Shown here: one piece after another, positions 20,351 through 29,824 of the stretch
Position numbering within the stretch: position 1 is the stretch's first letter
Layout of the letters: each line of letters opens with the position of its first letter
Origin: Cellulomonas humilata
GTDB lineage: Bacteria > Actinomycetota > Actinomycetes > Actinomycetales > Cellulomonadaceae
Direction: 5' to 3'
Assembly: GCF_013359775.1 (NCBI RefSeq)
Contig: NZ_JABMCI010000067.1
Span: 1-64,000, forward strand
DNA: 64,000 nucleotides
Position numbers and translations under genes: made by a program
Notes under the pieces: generated by a model
Told to the model about the DNA's origin: nothing
Seen by the model: the letters and a program-made list of their open reading frames with translations, nothing else
Database searches by the model: none

Positions 20351-22533
20351 ACGAGCACGTACACCCGCAGGCTGAGCGCCTCCACGACCGTGGCCTCGCC
20401 GGGCTCCGCGTGCAGGCTGCCCTCGATGGCCGCCGCACGCTCCTCCGCGGGGTTCTCCCAGACGGAGTCCCACGCCAGGCGCCAGCGGCCGCCGTGGTCG
20501 TCGGCCAGGATCAGGTGCACGGCGTCGAGCGACCCGTTGATCACCAGCAGCACGGTGTCCCGCTCGGGCAGCGGCGCGGTGCGCACCATCTGGAGGGTGC
20601 GGATGGACGGGTCGTGCCAGCGGTCGTGGTCGAACGGCAGGCCGAACGAGTCGAACCAGGCGAGGTCCGGGCGGCGTCCCGGCACCGCCGGGCGACCCGA
20701 GTAGAACTCCTCGGTGCGCAGGGCCGGGTGCTCGCGGCGCAGCAGGAGCAGCCAGCGCGCGGTGGCCAGCATGTCCTTGCGCCACGGGCTCAGGTCCCAG
20801 TGCACCCAGGAGATCTCGGTGTCCTGGCAGTACGCGTTGTTGTTGCCCTGCTGCGAGCGGCCCATCTCGTCGCCGGCGGTGATCATCGGCGTGCCCGCCG
20901 CGAGCACGAGCGTGGCGAACAGGTTGCGGATCGAGCGCCGCCGCAGGGGCACGATGTCGACCGCGGGCGAGTCGGGCCCCACGTGGCCCTCGATGCCGTG
21001 GTTCCAGGAGCGGTTGTCGTCGCTGCCGTCGCGGTTCTGCTCGCCGTTCGCCGCGTTGTGCTTGTGGTCGTAGGCCACCAGGTCGGCGAGCGTGAACCCG
21101 TCGTGGGCGGTGATGTAGTTGACCGACGCGCCCGGCCCCCGCACCAGCGGGGGGTCGCTGTGGCCGAACAGGTCCACGGACCCCGACAGGCGGGTGGCCA
21201 GGTCGCGGACGCGGTGCCCGGGCAGACCGTGCGCGGCGCGGCCGGGGTCGGCCAGCCAGAACGACCGGGCCGCGTTGCGGAAGCGGTCGTTCCACTCCGC
21301 GAACGGGAGGGGGAACTGACCCGTGCGCCACCCGCCGGGGCCGACGTCCCAGGGCTCCGCGATCAGCTTGAGCCCGTGCAGCGACGGCTCGGTGGCCATC
21401 GCGACGAGCGCAGCGTGGTCGGGCGAGAAGCCGGACGGGTCGCGGCCGAGCGTCACGGCCAGGTCGAACCGGAACCCGTCCACGCCGACGACGTCCGCCC
21501 AGTACCGCAGCGAGTCCATCGTCATGCGGACCACCTCGGACCGGCGGAAGTCGAGGGAGTTCCCGGTACCCGTGACGTCCGCGAGCGCGGCGGGCGCCCC
21601 GCCGTCGTGCGCGTAGTAGGTGGCGTTGTCGAGCCCGCGCCACGACAGGTGCTGGCCGGGCAGGCCGCCCTCGCAGGTGTGGTTGTAGACGACGTCGAGC
21701 AGCACCTCCAGGCCCGCCTCGTGCAGCGCGTGCACCGCGCCGCGCAGCTCGGCGAGCACGGCAGCCGGGCCGGCAGCCTGCGCGGCCGCCGTCGCGAAGG
21801 CCGCGTGCGGGGCGAAGAAGCCGAGCGTGCTGTAGCCCCAGTAGTTGGTCAGGCCCTTCTCGATCAGGTGCGGCTCGGAGGAGAACGCGTGCACCGGGAG
21901 CAGCTCGACAGCGGTGACCCCGAGGCCGAGCAGGTGGTCGACGACCGCGGGGTGCGCCAGGCCCGCGTAGGTGCCGCGCAGCTCCTCGGGCATCCGGTCG
22001 TCCAGCAGGGTCAGCCCCCGGACGTGGGCCTCGTAGACCACGGTGTGCGACCACGGGGTCCACGGGCGGTTGCTCGTCGGGTCCGGGCCGGGCAGGTCAC
22101 GGGTGTCGACGACCACCGAGTACGGCACGTGGCCGACCGAGTCGCGGGGGTCGGCCGGGCCGTACGGGTCGCCCGCCAGGTCGGGGCCGACGACGTGGCC
22201 GTACGTCTGCGGCGTGTGCGCGACGTCGCCGACGAGCCCTCGGGCGTAGGGGTCGACCAGCAGCTTGGCCGGGTTGTAGCGCAGGCCCGCGGCGGGCTCC
22301 CACGGTCCCTGCGCGCGGAACCCGTACCGCTGACCGGCGCGGACGCCGGGGATCGAGGCGCTGAACACGCCGTGCACCGGACCGTCGAGGGGGACGCGTC
22401 GCTCGGCCGGACCGTCGAAGAGGCAGAGCTCGACGCCCGTGGCGTGAGCCGCGTAGACGGCGACGTCGATGCCCTCGTCGGTGGCGTGCACACCGAGGCG
22501 GGGCGCTCGGCGGCGCGGGGAGGGCGGGGTCAC
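20341..22533 (-). CDS. glgX: Glycogen debranching enzyme GlgX (isoamylase type)
   Basis: Hydrolyses alpha-1,6 branches of glycogen limit dextrin (EC 3.2.1.196). About 730 residues, GH13 subfamily 11: N-terminal CBM48 domain (VAVYAAHATGVELCLFDG), barrel with VYEAHVRGLT, VVYNHTCEGG, nucleophile Asp in VDGFRFDLAVTLGRD, acid Glu in LIAEPWDVGPGGW, third Asp in TAHDGFTLADLVAYDHKHN, and MITAGDEMGRSQQGNNNAYCQD. GTG 22533 is chosen because it precedes the conserved SPRRRAPRLGVHATDEG start; the frame stays open far upstream but overlaps etfB. It supplies the degradative side of the glycogen genes around 0.6-18 kb. Confidence 0.94.
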   Translation of the reverse strand: MTPPSPRRRAPRLGVHATDEGIDVAVYAAHATGVELCLFDGPAERRVPLDGPVHGVFSASIPGVRAGQRYGFRAQGPWEPAAGLRYNPAKLLVDPYARGLVGDVAHTPQTYGHVVGPDLAGDPYGPADPRDSVGHVPYSVVVDTRDLPGPDPTSNRPWTPWSHTVVYEAHVRGLTLLDDRMPEELRGTYAGLAHPAVVDHLLGLGVTAVELLPVHAFSSEPHLIEKGLTNYWGYSTLGFFAPHAAFATAAAQAAGPAAVLAELRGAVHALHEAGLEVLLDVVYNHTCEGGLPGQHLSWRGLDNATYYAHDGGAPAALADVTGTGNSLDFRRSEVVRMTMDSLRYWADVVGVDGFRFDLAVTLGRDPSGFSPDHAALVAMATEPSLHGLKLIAEPWDVGPGGWRTGQFPLPFAEWNDRFRNAARSFWLADPGRAAHGLPGHRVRDLATRLSGSVDLFGHSDPPLVRGPGASVNYITAHDGFTLADLVAYDHKHNAANGEQNRDGSDDNRSWNHGIEGHVGPDSPAVDIVPLRRRSIRNLFATLVLAAGTPMITAGDEMGRSQQGNNNAYCQDTEISWVHWDLSPWRKDMLATARWLLLLRREHPALRTEEFYSGRPAVPGRRPDLAWFDSFGLPFDHDRWHDPSIRTLQMVRTAPLPERDTVLLVINGSLDAVHLILADDHGGRWRLAWDSVWENPAEERAAAIEGSLHAEPGEATVVEALSLRVYVLVQP

Positions 22534-22630
22534 CCGGACATTGTGCGGGACACAACCCCACACGTGTCGGGTGTCTTCGCCCCTGGACGCGGTGTCCGTG
22601 GTCACGTGGGCGGACGGTAACGTTCCGCGG

Positions 22631-23419
22631 GTGAGGATCGTCGTCTGCGTGAAGCATGTGCCTGACATCCAGTCCGAGCGGGCCCTGGGCCCCGACGGTC
22701 GCGTGGTCCGCGACGGTGGGGACGGCACGATCAACGAGCTGGACGAGAACGCCGTCGAGGCGGCGCTCGCCCTGGTGGAGGCGTCGGACGGTTCGGTGGT
22801 GGCGCTGACCGTGGGTCCGGCCGACGCCGCCGACGCAGTCCGCCGCGGCCTCCAGCTGGGGGCCGACGAGGCCGTCCACGTGGTCGACGACGCGATCGCC
22901 GGGTCCGACGTGATCGGGACCGCCCGGGTGCTCGCCGCCGCCGTCCGGCACCTGGATGCCCAGGAGCACGTCGACCTGGTGATCACCGGCATGGCCGGCC
23001 TGGACGGGCTGACGTCCCTGCTGCCGACCGCGCTCGCCGAGCTGCTCGACCTGCCCGCCCTCCCGCTCGCCGCGGAGCTCACGGTCGAGGGCAGCACGGT
23101 GCGCGTCCGTCGCAACCTCGACCACGCGTCGGAGGTGCTCGAGGCCACCCTCCCGGCGCTCGTCTCCGTGACGGACCAGGCCAACGAGCCGCGCTACCCC
23201 AACTTCAAGGGCATCATGGCGGCCCGCAAGAAGCCGATCACCACCCTGACTCTGGCGGACCTGGAGGTCGACGCGTCCCGCGTCGGCGCCCTGGGGGCCC
23301 GCACCGAGGTGCTCGAGGCCGCCGCCCGCCCGCCCCGCGACAACCGCGTGCTGGTCCAGGACACGGGCGACGCCGGGATCCGGCTCGCGGCGTACCTCGT
23401 CGACAACCAGCTCGTCTGA
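22631..23419 (+). CDS. etfB: Electron transfer flavoprotein beta subunit
   Basis: Small subunit of the ETF heterodimer, which shuttles electrons from acyl-CoA and other flavin dehydrogenases to the quinone pool. About 262 residues. Typical features: N-terminal IVVCVKHVPDIQ, INELDENAVEAALAL, the AMP/nucleotide-binding VDLVITGMAGLDGLTSLLPTALAELL and C-terminal EPRYPNFKGIMAARKKPI. GTG 22631 lies seven bases after TAACGT (22618-22623), so a leaderless start is likely. etfA follows after 25 bp with its own RBS. The order etfB-etfA ahead of a cysteine desulfurase and mnmA is shared with mycobacteria. Confidence 0.95.
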   Translation: MRIVVCVKHVPDIQSERALGPDGRVVRDGGDGTINELDENAVEAALALVEASDGSVVALTVGPADAADAVRRGLQLGADEAVHVVDDAIAGSDVIGTARVLAAAVRHLDAQEHVDLVITGMAGLDGLTSLLPTALAELLDLPALPLAAELTVEGSTVRVRRNLDHASEVLEATLPALVSVTDQANEPRYPNFKGIMAARKKPITTLTLADLEVDASRVGALGARTEVLEAAARPPRDNRVLVQDTGDAGIRLAAYLVDNQLV

Positions 23420-23444
23420 CGTCCCGAACCGAAGGATCACTGCC

Positions 23445-24428
23445 GTGACCGCACCCGTGCTCGTGCTCGTCGACCACACCGAGGGCGGGGCCGTCCGCGC
23501 TCCCGTGCGCGAGCTGCTCACGCTCGCGCGCGGACTGGCCGGCGACGCCGGTGTGCACGCCGCCTGGGCCGTCGACGGCGTGGAGCCGTCCGCCGAGGTC
23601 GTCGCCGAGCTCGGCGCGCTCGGGGCGACGCACGTGCACCGGGTGGTCGCCGACGCGGACCTGCACCTGTCGGCGGTGCTGGCCGAGGCGCTCGCGTCGC
23701 TGCTCGACGCGACCGGCGCCGGGCTGCTCCTGCTCGTCTCGTCGTTCGAGAACAAGGAGGCCGCCGCGCGCCTCGCGGTGAGCACAGGGGCGGGCGTCGT
23801 CACGGACGCGGACGGCCTCGCGCTCGTCGACGGCCGGTACGTGGCCTCCAAGACGGTCTTCGCCGGCACCTGGACCACGACGTGCGCGGTCACGGCGCCG
23901 CTGGCCATCGTCGCCCTGAAGCCCAACTCCGTGCAGCCGTCACCGGCCGAGGGCGCCCCGGCGCCGCAGATCGGCGAGCACGTGGTCGCCGTGAGCGACA
24001 AGTCGCGGCGCGTGACGCTGGTCGAGCGCACCGAGCGCCCCGCGAGCGGGCGGCCGGACCTCGGCAGCGCGAGCATCGTCGTGGCCGGCGGCCGCGGCAC
24101 CGAGGGCGACTTCTCGGTGGTCGAGGAGCTGGCCGACGTGCTCGGCGGAGCGGTCGGCGCCACCCGCGTGGCCACGGACGAGGGCTGGATCGGGCACGAC
24201 GCGCAGATCGGCCAGACCGGCGTCACCATCGCGCCTCGCGTGTACATCGGGGTCGGTGTCTCCGGCGCCGTGCACCACCGCGGCGGCATGCAGGCGTCCG
24301 GCACCATCGTCGCCATCAACTCCGACCCCGACGCGCCGATCTTCGAGATCGCGGACTTCGGCGTCGTCGGGGACCTGTTCACGGTCGTTCCCCAGGCCGC
24401 CGCGGAGATCCGCCGCCTCAAGGGCTGA
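23445..24428 (+). CDS. etfA: Electron transfer flavoprotein alpha subunit
   Basis: Large, FAD-binding ETF subunit, about 327 residues. The N-terminal alpha/beta domain begins VLVLVDHTEGGAVRAPVRELL. The C-terminal FAD domain has GGRGTEGDFSVVEELADVLG, ATRVATDEGWIGHDAQIGQTG, YIGVGVSGAVHHRGGMQAS and AINSDPDAPIFEIADFGVVGD, the classical ETF-alpha signature. GTG 23445 has GAAGGAT about ten bases upstream. It forms an operon with etfB. Confidence 0.95.
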   Translation: MTAPVLVLVDHTEGGAVRAPVRELLTLARGLAGDAGVHAAWAVDGVEPSAEVVAELGALGATHVHRVVADADLHLSAVLAEALASLLDATGAGLLLLVSSFENKEAAARLAVSTGAGVVTDADGLALVDGRYVASKTVFAGTWTTTCAVTAPLAIVALKPNSVQPSPAEGAPAPQIGEHVVAVSDKSRRVTLVERTERPASGRPDLGSASIVVAGGRGTEGDFSVVEELADVLGGAVGATRVATDEGWIGHDAQIGQTGVTIAPRVYIGVGVSGAVHHRGGMQASGTIVAINSDPDAPIFEIADFGVVGDLFTVVPQAAAEIRRLKG

Positions 24429-24457
24429 TCAGCTCGCGGCGTGGGTACGGTGCCCTC

Positions 24458-25939
24458 ATGACCCGGCGCGCGCAGATGCTGGCGGTCGAGCTCGTCGAGC
24501 ACGACGAGCTCGAGGACGCGCCGTCGACGCCCCCGCCCGCTCGGTGGCGGCCGCCGTGGCGGTGGGTCGCCGTGCCCGTCGCCCTCGTGCTGGCGCTGGC
24601 CGGGGCGCAGGCCGTCACCGACGCGCGCGAGCGGGCGCGCCTCGCGGAGCTGGCGGCCGTGCCCGGTGTCGTCCGGCCCGTCGACCGGGACCTGCGCGTG
24701 CTGTGGACCCCGCAGGACGGGACCGACTCGGTGCTGTGGTCGGGGATCGAGGCGGCCGGTGCGATGGTCGGTCTCGCACACGCCCCCGACGGCTCGCAGG
24801 CGGTCGTCGCGGTCGACCGGCTGACCGGCGACCAGCGGTGGACCACGCCGGTGGCCCCCGCGCCGGCGGTCGCTCCGGCAGATGGCGGCGGGAGCGGCGT
24901 CGGTGGCTGCGTCCCCCTCCCGGAGGTGTCCCGCCGCGTGCTCTGCCTGGTCAGCGACACGTACCTGGAGTACGGCGAGCTGTCCGTCCGGACGGTCGTC
25001 GGCACGCTCAGCCGGCTCGTCGTGGTCGACACCGGAGACGGGGCCGTGCTGGGCGACCACCCCGCGCCGGGCGCGGTGGCCTTCACGGCCCTCCCTGGGC
25101 TCGCCGTCGTGGGGGTCCCCGTGGGTGACGGCGGGCTCGTGGTGACCGCGTCCGACCTGGTCACCGGCGAGCAGGCCTGGCGGACGAGCCTGCCGGCTCC
25201 ACCCCGGGATGCGGACGACGACCTGTACGTCGACGGGAGGATCTCGCTGTTCGGCACGGCCGAGGGGATGGGCGTGGTCCAGTCCCCGGGCCGGATGACC
25301 CTGCTGGACCCCGGCGGGGTCGTGGTCCGCTCGGGCATCGACGCCCGCTCCGGGTTCGAGGTCGACGCGGCCACCCGCACCGTCGCGGCGCTGTCGTTCG
25401 CGCCCGACGGCCTCCAGCGCACCACGTTCCTGAGCCGCGGGCCGGACGTCATGCTCACGGGCAACCGGGTGACGCTGTCCGCCGACGACGGCAGCGTGCC
25501 GGGGCTGGTCCTCATGTCCGACACGACGGTGCGCGCGTACGACCGAGGCCGGTCGACCCCGCGCTGGTCGATCTCGCACGCGGTCGCCGGCAACGCGCTC
25601 GTCCTGCGCGGCCGGGTGTACCTGAGCACGGACGTCGGCCTGGTCGCGGTCGACGCGCGTACGGGTGAGGAGCTCTGGCGGGCGTCGACCCCCGCGGGCC
25701 GGACGATGGGCGCGCTCGTCACCGACGGACGGCACCTGCTCAGCGCGCAGGAGCGTCCCGACGGCGCGGGTGAGGTGACCCAGGACGACTGGCCGGGCGT
25801 CGGCGAGCTCGTCGCCTACCGGTTCGCCGACGGCGGCGAGGACTGGCGCGTCGACCTGCCCGGCGACCTGCTGGGCGTGTGGTCCACCGGCTCCACGCTG
25901 GTCGGCTGGGGGCCCGCGGGCTCCTCCGTGCTGGGCTGA
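24458..25939 (+). CDS. Membrane-anchored PQQ-type beta-propeller protein
   Basis: About 493 residues. A cytosolic N-terminus with an acidic stretch is followed by one membrane segment (about 37-55, WVAVPVALVLALAGAQAV), then an extracellular domain of repeats such as VVAVDRLTGDQRWTTP, LVTGEQAWRTSLP and LVAVDARTGEELWRAS. These are blade motifs of the PQQ/quinoprotein-like propeller (PQQ_2). No PQQ-dehydrogenase catalytic residues are apparent, so it is more likely a binding or scaffold protein. Function unknown. ATG 24458 is six bases after TACGGT, a leaderless arrangement. Confidence 0.75.
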   Translation: MTRRAQMLAVELVEHDELEDAPSTPPPARWRPPWRWVAVPVALVLALAGAQAVTDARERARLAELAAVPGVVRPVDRDLRVLWTPQDGTDSVLWSGIEAAGAMVGLAHAPDGSQAVVAVDRLTGDQRWTTPVAPAPAVAPADGGGSGVGGCVPLPEVSRRVLCLVSDTYLEYGELSVRTVVGTLSRLVVVDTGDGAVLGDHPAPGAVAFTALPGLAVVGVPVGDGGLVVTASDLVTGEQAWRTSLPAPPRDADDDLYVDGRISLFGTAEGMGVVQSPGRMTLLDPGGVVVRSGIDARSGFEVDAATRTVAALSFAPDGLQRTTFLSRGPDVMLTGNRVTLSADDGSVPGLVLMSDTTVRAYDRGRSTPRWSISHAVAGNALVLRGRVYLSTDVGLVAVDARTGEELWRASTPAGRTMGALVTDGRHLLSAQERPDGAGEVTQDDWPGVGELVAYRFADGGEDWRVDLPGDLLGVWSTGSTLVGWGPAGSSVLG

Positions 25940-26042
25940 CCGGGTGACTGCCGCGAAGTGCCGGACAGGGGGCCGTGCGCTCCGCTAACGTCTCGGTCGG
26001 TCCTGGCCGTGGTGCGCCGGGAGGGGCGCCCGAGGAGAGACC

Positions 26043-26429
26043 GTGATCCGTTACCTGCCCTACCTGATCGAGGCCGCTCTGCTGGTCTACTGCCTGATCG
26101 ACTGCATCCAGACCGACGTCCCGCGCAACCTCTCCAAGACGACGTGGGTGTTCGTCATCATCCTGGTGCCGATCGCGGGCGGGGTCGCGTGGCTGGTGGC
26201 GGGGCGCCCCGAGCACCGGCCCGCGCGGAACGTGGCGTGGCCGTCGACGCAGACCGCGGGCTTCCCCGAGTACGAGCGGCCGCGCCGGTCGTCTCCCGAC
26301 GACGACCCGGAGTTCCTGGCGGGCATGCGCGCGTCCGACGACGAGCACGAGAAGATGCTCAAGGACTGGGAGGCGCAGCTGCGCGACCGCGAGGCCAGGC
26401 TCAAGGACGACCCGCCACCGAGCGCCTGA
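26043..26429 (+). CDS. Small membrane protein with PLDc_N domain
   Basis: About 128 residues. Two membrane helices lie near the N-terminus (about 4-20 and 34-54), separated by the short loop DCIQTDVPRNLSKTTW. This matches the PLDc_N domain found at the start of cardiolipin-synthase-like proteins, but no catalytic HKD domain follows. The rest is a charged, probably helical tail (DEHEKMLKDWEAQLRDREARL). GTG 26043 follows GAGGAGAGACC. Free-standing PLDc_N proteins are common in actinobacteria and have no known function. Confidence 0.75.
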   Translation: MIRYLPYLIEAALLVYCLIDCIQTDVPRNLSKTTWVFVIILVPIAGGVAWLVAGRPEHRPARNVAWPSTQTAGFPEYERPRRSSPDDDPEFLAGMRASDDEHEKMLKDWEAQLRDREARLKDDPPPSA

Positions 26430-26432
26430 CGC

Positions 26433-27425
26433 TCAGGACAGCTCGCGCAGCCACCGGACCGTGGCGACGCCCTGCGCGGCCTGGAACCGCCGCAGGTTCG
26501 GGATGCCCAGGGGTGCGGGCTGCCGCGCGCTCCACGCGAAGTAGCCCGACAGGCCGGCCAGCCCCGCCCGCAGGTCGTCGTCGTGCACCCCGTCGGAGAT
26601 CGCGTGGTTCCGGAAGTTGGTGGCCGGGTCGCCGCCGCCCTGGAGCGCGACGCTGGGCAGCATGAACGCCAGGTCCAGCCACGGTGCGCCGACGCTCGCG
26701 TGCGGCCAGTCGATGAGCCACACGCGGTGCTGGTGGTCGGGGTCGATCATCACGTTGTCGGCCCGCAGGTCGCCGTGCACCAGCGCGTCACCCGCGCACA
26801 CCCGCAGCGAGTCCTGCTCCCAGCGGATCAGCTGCTCGACGTTGTCCAGCGCCCACCGACCGACGTCGCCCGCCAGCTCGGCGTAGCCGGTCTGCGTCTC
26901 GAGGTCGAGCGCGTGCAGCTTGCGCCAGCCCGTGAAGTCGTCGGCCAGCTGGTCGTCCGTGCGCGGCAGCGAGTGACCCGGGAGCGGCTCGGCGTCTGCA
27001 AGCGCTCCCAGCGCGTCCGCGACGGCCTGGAGGTCGACGGGCTTCCACGGCAGCTCGGGGGAGCGGCCGTGCACCACCTCGAACCCGAGGATGACCCAGT
27101 CGTCGTCGTCGGACGACCACAGCAGCCGCGGCGCGGGTACCTGCGGCGGCAGCGCGTGGGACACCCGGATCTCGTTGCGTGCCAGGTCCGGGGAGACGGG
27201 GTTCTGCTCCGCCGAGACGGCCTTGACGAACACGCCGCGCCCGTCGGCGAGCTCCAGCACGGCGGCGAACCCGGGGCTGAACCCGCTGGTCGCACTGATC
27301 TCCGCGGTCACCTGGGAGCCTGCCAGCTCGGCGATCCGACCTCGGACGTGGCGGGGCAGATCACGCCAGTCCAGCCGCTGGCCACTGAAGGCGAGCGGGA
27401 GGGCAATGACGTCGTCGGCACTCAC
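26433..27425 (-). CDS. Aminoglycoside phosphotransferase-like (APH/ChoK) protein
   Basis: About 330 residues with the APH kinase fold. Visible: ISATSGFSPGFAAVLELADGRGVFVKAV (nucleotide loop and ATP-lysine), WVILGFEVVHGR (hinge), catalytic DALVHGDLRADNVMI and metal-binding VWLIDWPHASVGAPWLDLA. Substrate unknown; many such actinobacterial proteins act on small molecules or are homoserine/choline-kinase-like. Resistance cannot be inferred. GTG 27425 is chosen because GGCAGGA sits about eight bases before it; ATG 27434 three codons upstream is the alternative. Convergent with the PLDc_N gene, three bases between stops. Confidence 0.85.
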   Translation of the reverse strand: MSADDVIALPLAFSGQRLDWRDLPRHVRGRIAELAGSQVTAEISATSGFSPGFAAVLELADGRGVFVKAVSAEQNPVSPDLARNEIRVSHALPPQVPAPRLLWSSDDDDWVILGFEVVHGRSPELPWKPVDLQAVADALGALADAEPLPGHSLPRTDDQLADDFTGWRKLHALDLETQTGYAELAGDVGRWALDNVEQLIRWEQDSLRVCAGDALVHGDLRADNVMIDPDHQHRVWLIDWPHASVGAPWLDLAFMLPSVALQGGGDPATNFRNHAISDGVHDDDLRAGLAGLSGYFAWSARQPAPLGIPNLRRFQAAQGVATVRWLRELS

Positions 27426-27521
27426 GCGGCACATCCTGCCAGGTCGCGCGCAGCACCTACCGGGTGATCCCACCAGGTGTGCGGTCGGGGCCTGGGCCGT
27501 TCCGTTCGTAGACTGGAGCCG

Positions 27522-28712
27522 ATGAGCGTGTATCTCGACCATGCGGCGACCACGCCCATGATCCCGGAGGCCGCGCGGGTGCTCGCCGAGCAGCTCGCGC
27601 GCACCGGCAACCCCTCCTCCCTGCACGCGTCGGGGCGTGCCGCCCGTCGCGTCGTCGAGGAGTCCCGCGAACGGCTGGCCGCCGCGCTCGGCGCCCGCCC
27701 CAGCGAGGTCGTGTGGACGTCCGGCGGCACGGAGGCGGACAACCTCGCGGTGAAGGGTCTGTTCTGGGCGCGCCGCACCCAGGACCCACGACGCCGCCGC
27801 CTGCTCGTGTCCGCGGTGGAGCACCACGCCGTCCTGGACCCGGCGTTCTGGATGGCCGAGCACGCCGGGGCGGAGCTGGTCCTGCTGCCGGTCGACGCCG
27901 ACGGGGTGCTCGACGTCGACGCGCTGCGCGAGGAGCTCGAGAGCAACGGGGACCAGGCCGCGCTGATCTCGGTGATGTGGGCGAACAACGAGGTGGGTGC
28001 GCTCCAGCCGCTCGACGACGTCGTCTCGCTGGCCCGCCGGTACGGGGTGCCGGTGCACGCCGACGCGGTGCAGGCCGTCGGCCAGGTGCCGGTCGACTTC
28101 GGGGCCTCCGGGCTGGACGCGATGACGGTCACCGGCCACAAGGTCGGCGGTCCGGGTGGCGCCGGTGCGCTGCTCGCCCGCCGGGGCCTCGACCTCACGC
28201 CCGTGCTGCACGGGGGCGGGCAGGAGCGCGGGGTGCGGTCCGGCACGCTCGACGCGGCGCTGCTGGCGTCGTTCGGGCTCGCGGTGGAGCGCGCCGTCGG
28301 GGACCGGTCGGCGTTCGCGGCACGGGTGGGAGCGCTCCGCGACACGCTCGTCGCCGGGGTCGAGGCGCTGGTGCCGGACGCGGTGCTCCGGGGGCCGCGG
28401 GACACCGCCCGACGGCTGCCCGCGAACGCGCACTTCACCTTCCCCGGCTGCGAGGGCGACTCGCTGCTGTACCTGCTGGACTCCGCGGGGATCGAGGCGT
28501 CGACCGGCTCCGCCTGCCAGGCGGGCGTGCCGCGGCCCAGCCACGTGCTGCTGGCGATGGGGGTCGACGAGCTCGCCGCGCGCGGTGCGCTGCGGTTCAG
28601 CCTCGGGCACACCTCGACCGACGCCGACGTCGAGGCGCTGCTCGCGGTCCTGCCGGGCGTCGTCGACCGCGCCCGCGCCGCCGGGCTCGCGACCGTCGGG
28701 GCGGGCTCCTGA
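27522..28712 (+). CDS. Cysteine desulfurase, NifS/IscS family
   Basis: PLP enzyme that removes sulfur from cysteine (EC 2.8.1.7), here probably supplying MnmA for tRNA 2-thiolation and possibly Fe-S assembly. About 396 residues. Motifs: [41 protein letters not shown]-lysine in [16 protein letters not shown] and catalytic Cys in [19 protein letters not shown] 27522 is seven bases after TAGACT (27509-27514), so probably leaderless; the upstream ATG at 27477 adds residues before the conserved start. The stop overlaps the mnmA start (TGATG). Confidence 0.94.
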   Translation: MSVYLDHAATTPMIPEAARVLAEQLARTGNPSSLHASGRAARRVVEESRERLAAALGARPSEVVWTSGGTEADNLAVKGLFWARRTQDPRRRRLLVSAVEHHAVLDPAFWMAEHAGAELVLLPVDADGVLDVDALREELESNGDQAALISVMWANNEVGALQPLDDVVSLARRYGVPVHADAVQAVGQVPVDFGASGLDAMTVTGHKVGGPGGAGALLARRGLDLTPVLHGGGQERGVRSGTLDAALLASFGLAVERAVGDRSAFAARVGALRDTLVAGVEALVPDAVLRGPRDTARRLPANAHFTFPGCEGDSLLYLLDSAGIEASTGSACQAGVPRPSHVLLAMGVDELAARGALRFSLGHTSTDADVEALLAVLPGVVDRARAAGLATVGAGS

Positions 28713-29824
28713 TGCGCGTCCTCGCGGCACTCTCCGGCGGGGTGGACTCCGCCGTCGCGGCGGCGCGCGCGGTGGACGCCGGGCACGACGTCGTCGGCGT
28801 GCACATGGCCCTGTCCCGCACCCGCGACCAGTTCCGCACGGGCTCGCGGGGGTGCTGCTCGATCGAGGACGCCGGCGACGCACGCCGGGCCGCGGACGTG
28901 CTGGGCATCCCGTACTACGTGTGGGACCTGTCGGAGCGGTTCGAGGAGACGGTGGTCGCGGACTTCGTCGCCGAGTACGAGGCCGGCCGCACCCCCAACC
29001 CGTGCGTCCGCTGCAACGAGCACATCAAGTTCGCCACGCTGCTGGACAAGGCCGTGGCCCTCGGGTTCGACGCCGTCTGCACCGGCCACTACGCCCGCAT
29101 CGAGACCCGTGCCGACGGCACCCGGGAGCTGCACCGTGCCCGTGACCTGGCCAAGGACCAGTCGTACGTGCTCGCCGTGATGGGCCCGGAGCGGCTGGCA
29201 CGCTCGATGTTCCCGCTCGGCGACGTCGAGTCGAAGGAGCAGACGCGCGCCGAGGCCGCCGCGCGCGGGCTGTCGGTCTCGGCCAAGCCCGACTCGTACG
29301 ACATCTGCTTCGTCGCCGACGGCGACACCCAGGGCTTCCTGCGCCAGCGGCTCGGGTCGCAGCCGGGCGAGATCGTCGACGCCTCCGGCACCGTGCTGGG
29401 CGCGCACGACGGCGCGTACGCGTACACCGTGGGCCAGCGCCGGGGGCTGTCGATCGGGCGGCCCGCCGCCGACGGGAAGCCGCGGTACGTGCTGTCGGTC
29501 GAGCCGGTGAACAACCGGGTCGTGGTCGGGTCGGCCGAGGATCTCGCGGTGCGCTCGGTGGAGGCGGACCGCGCGGTGTGGTTCGACGGGACCGACGAGT
29601 CCTTCGACTGCGCGGTGCAGGTCCGTGCGCACGGCGCCGCGGTGCCCGCACGAGCCACCCGCCGGGACGGCACCGTCGAGATCGCGCTCGACCAGACCGG
29701 TGCGCTGCGCGGTGTCGCGCCGGGCCAGTCGGCCGTGCTGTACGACGGCACCCGCGTGCTGGGCCAGGCCACCGTGACCGCCGCCCTTCGCTCACTGGGC
29801 GCCACCTCTGGTCTCGTCAGGTGA
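28712..29824 (+). CDS. mnmA: tRNA 2-thiouridylase MnmA
   Basis: Thiolates the wobble uridine of tRNA-Lys, Glu and Gln (EC 2.8.1.13). About 370 residues. PP-loop ATP-pyrophosphatase motif [16 protein letters not shown], catalytic cysteines in [14 protein letters not shown] and [16 protein letters not shown], plus CTGHYARI and [12 protein letters not shown] 28712 overlaps the cysteine desulfurase stop and GTGA at the end overlaps the next gene, so three genes are translationally coupled. The sulfur donor enzyme is directly upstream. Confidence 0.96.
   Translation: MRVLAALSGGVDSAVAAARAVDAGHDVVGVHMALSRTRDQFRTGSRGCCSIEDAGDARRAADVLGIPYYVWDLSERFEETVVADFVAEYEAGRTPNPCVRCNEHIKFATLLDKAVALGFDAVCTGHYARIETRADGTRELHRARDLAKDQSYVLAVMGPERLARSMFPLGDVESKEQTRAEAAARGLSVSAKPDSYDICFVADGDTQGFLRQRLGSQPGEIVDASGTVLGAHDGAYAYTVGQRRGLSIGRPAADGKPRYVLSVEPVNNRVVVGSAEDLAVRSVEADRAVWFDGTDESFDCAVQVRAHGAAVPARATRRDGTVEIALDQTGALRGVAPGQSAVLYDGTRVLGQATVTAALRSLGATSGLVR

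Noticed and set aside
17470..22620. 1716-codon plus-strand open frame over glgE, the FAD oxidoreductase and glgX
   Set aside because: Antisense shadow: low-complexity Arg/Ala/Gly/Val translation, covering several well-supported minus-strand genes.
26433..27425. Calling the APH-fold protein an aminoglycoside resistance gene
   Set aside because: The fold covers many small-molecule kinases; nothing in the sequence or context points to resistance.
28327..28338. TGGGAGCGCTCC, 12 of 14 bases of the CelR cellulase operator
   Set aside because: It lies inside the cysteine desulfurase coding region with no glycoside hydrolase promoter nearby, so chance in GC-rich DNA is the simplest explanation.
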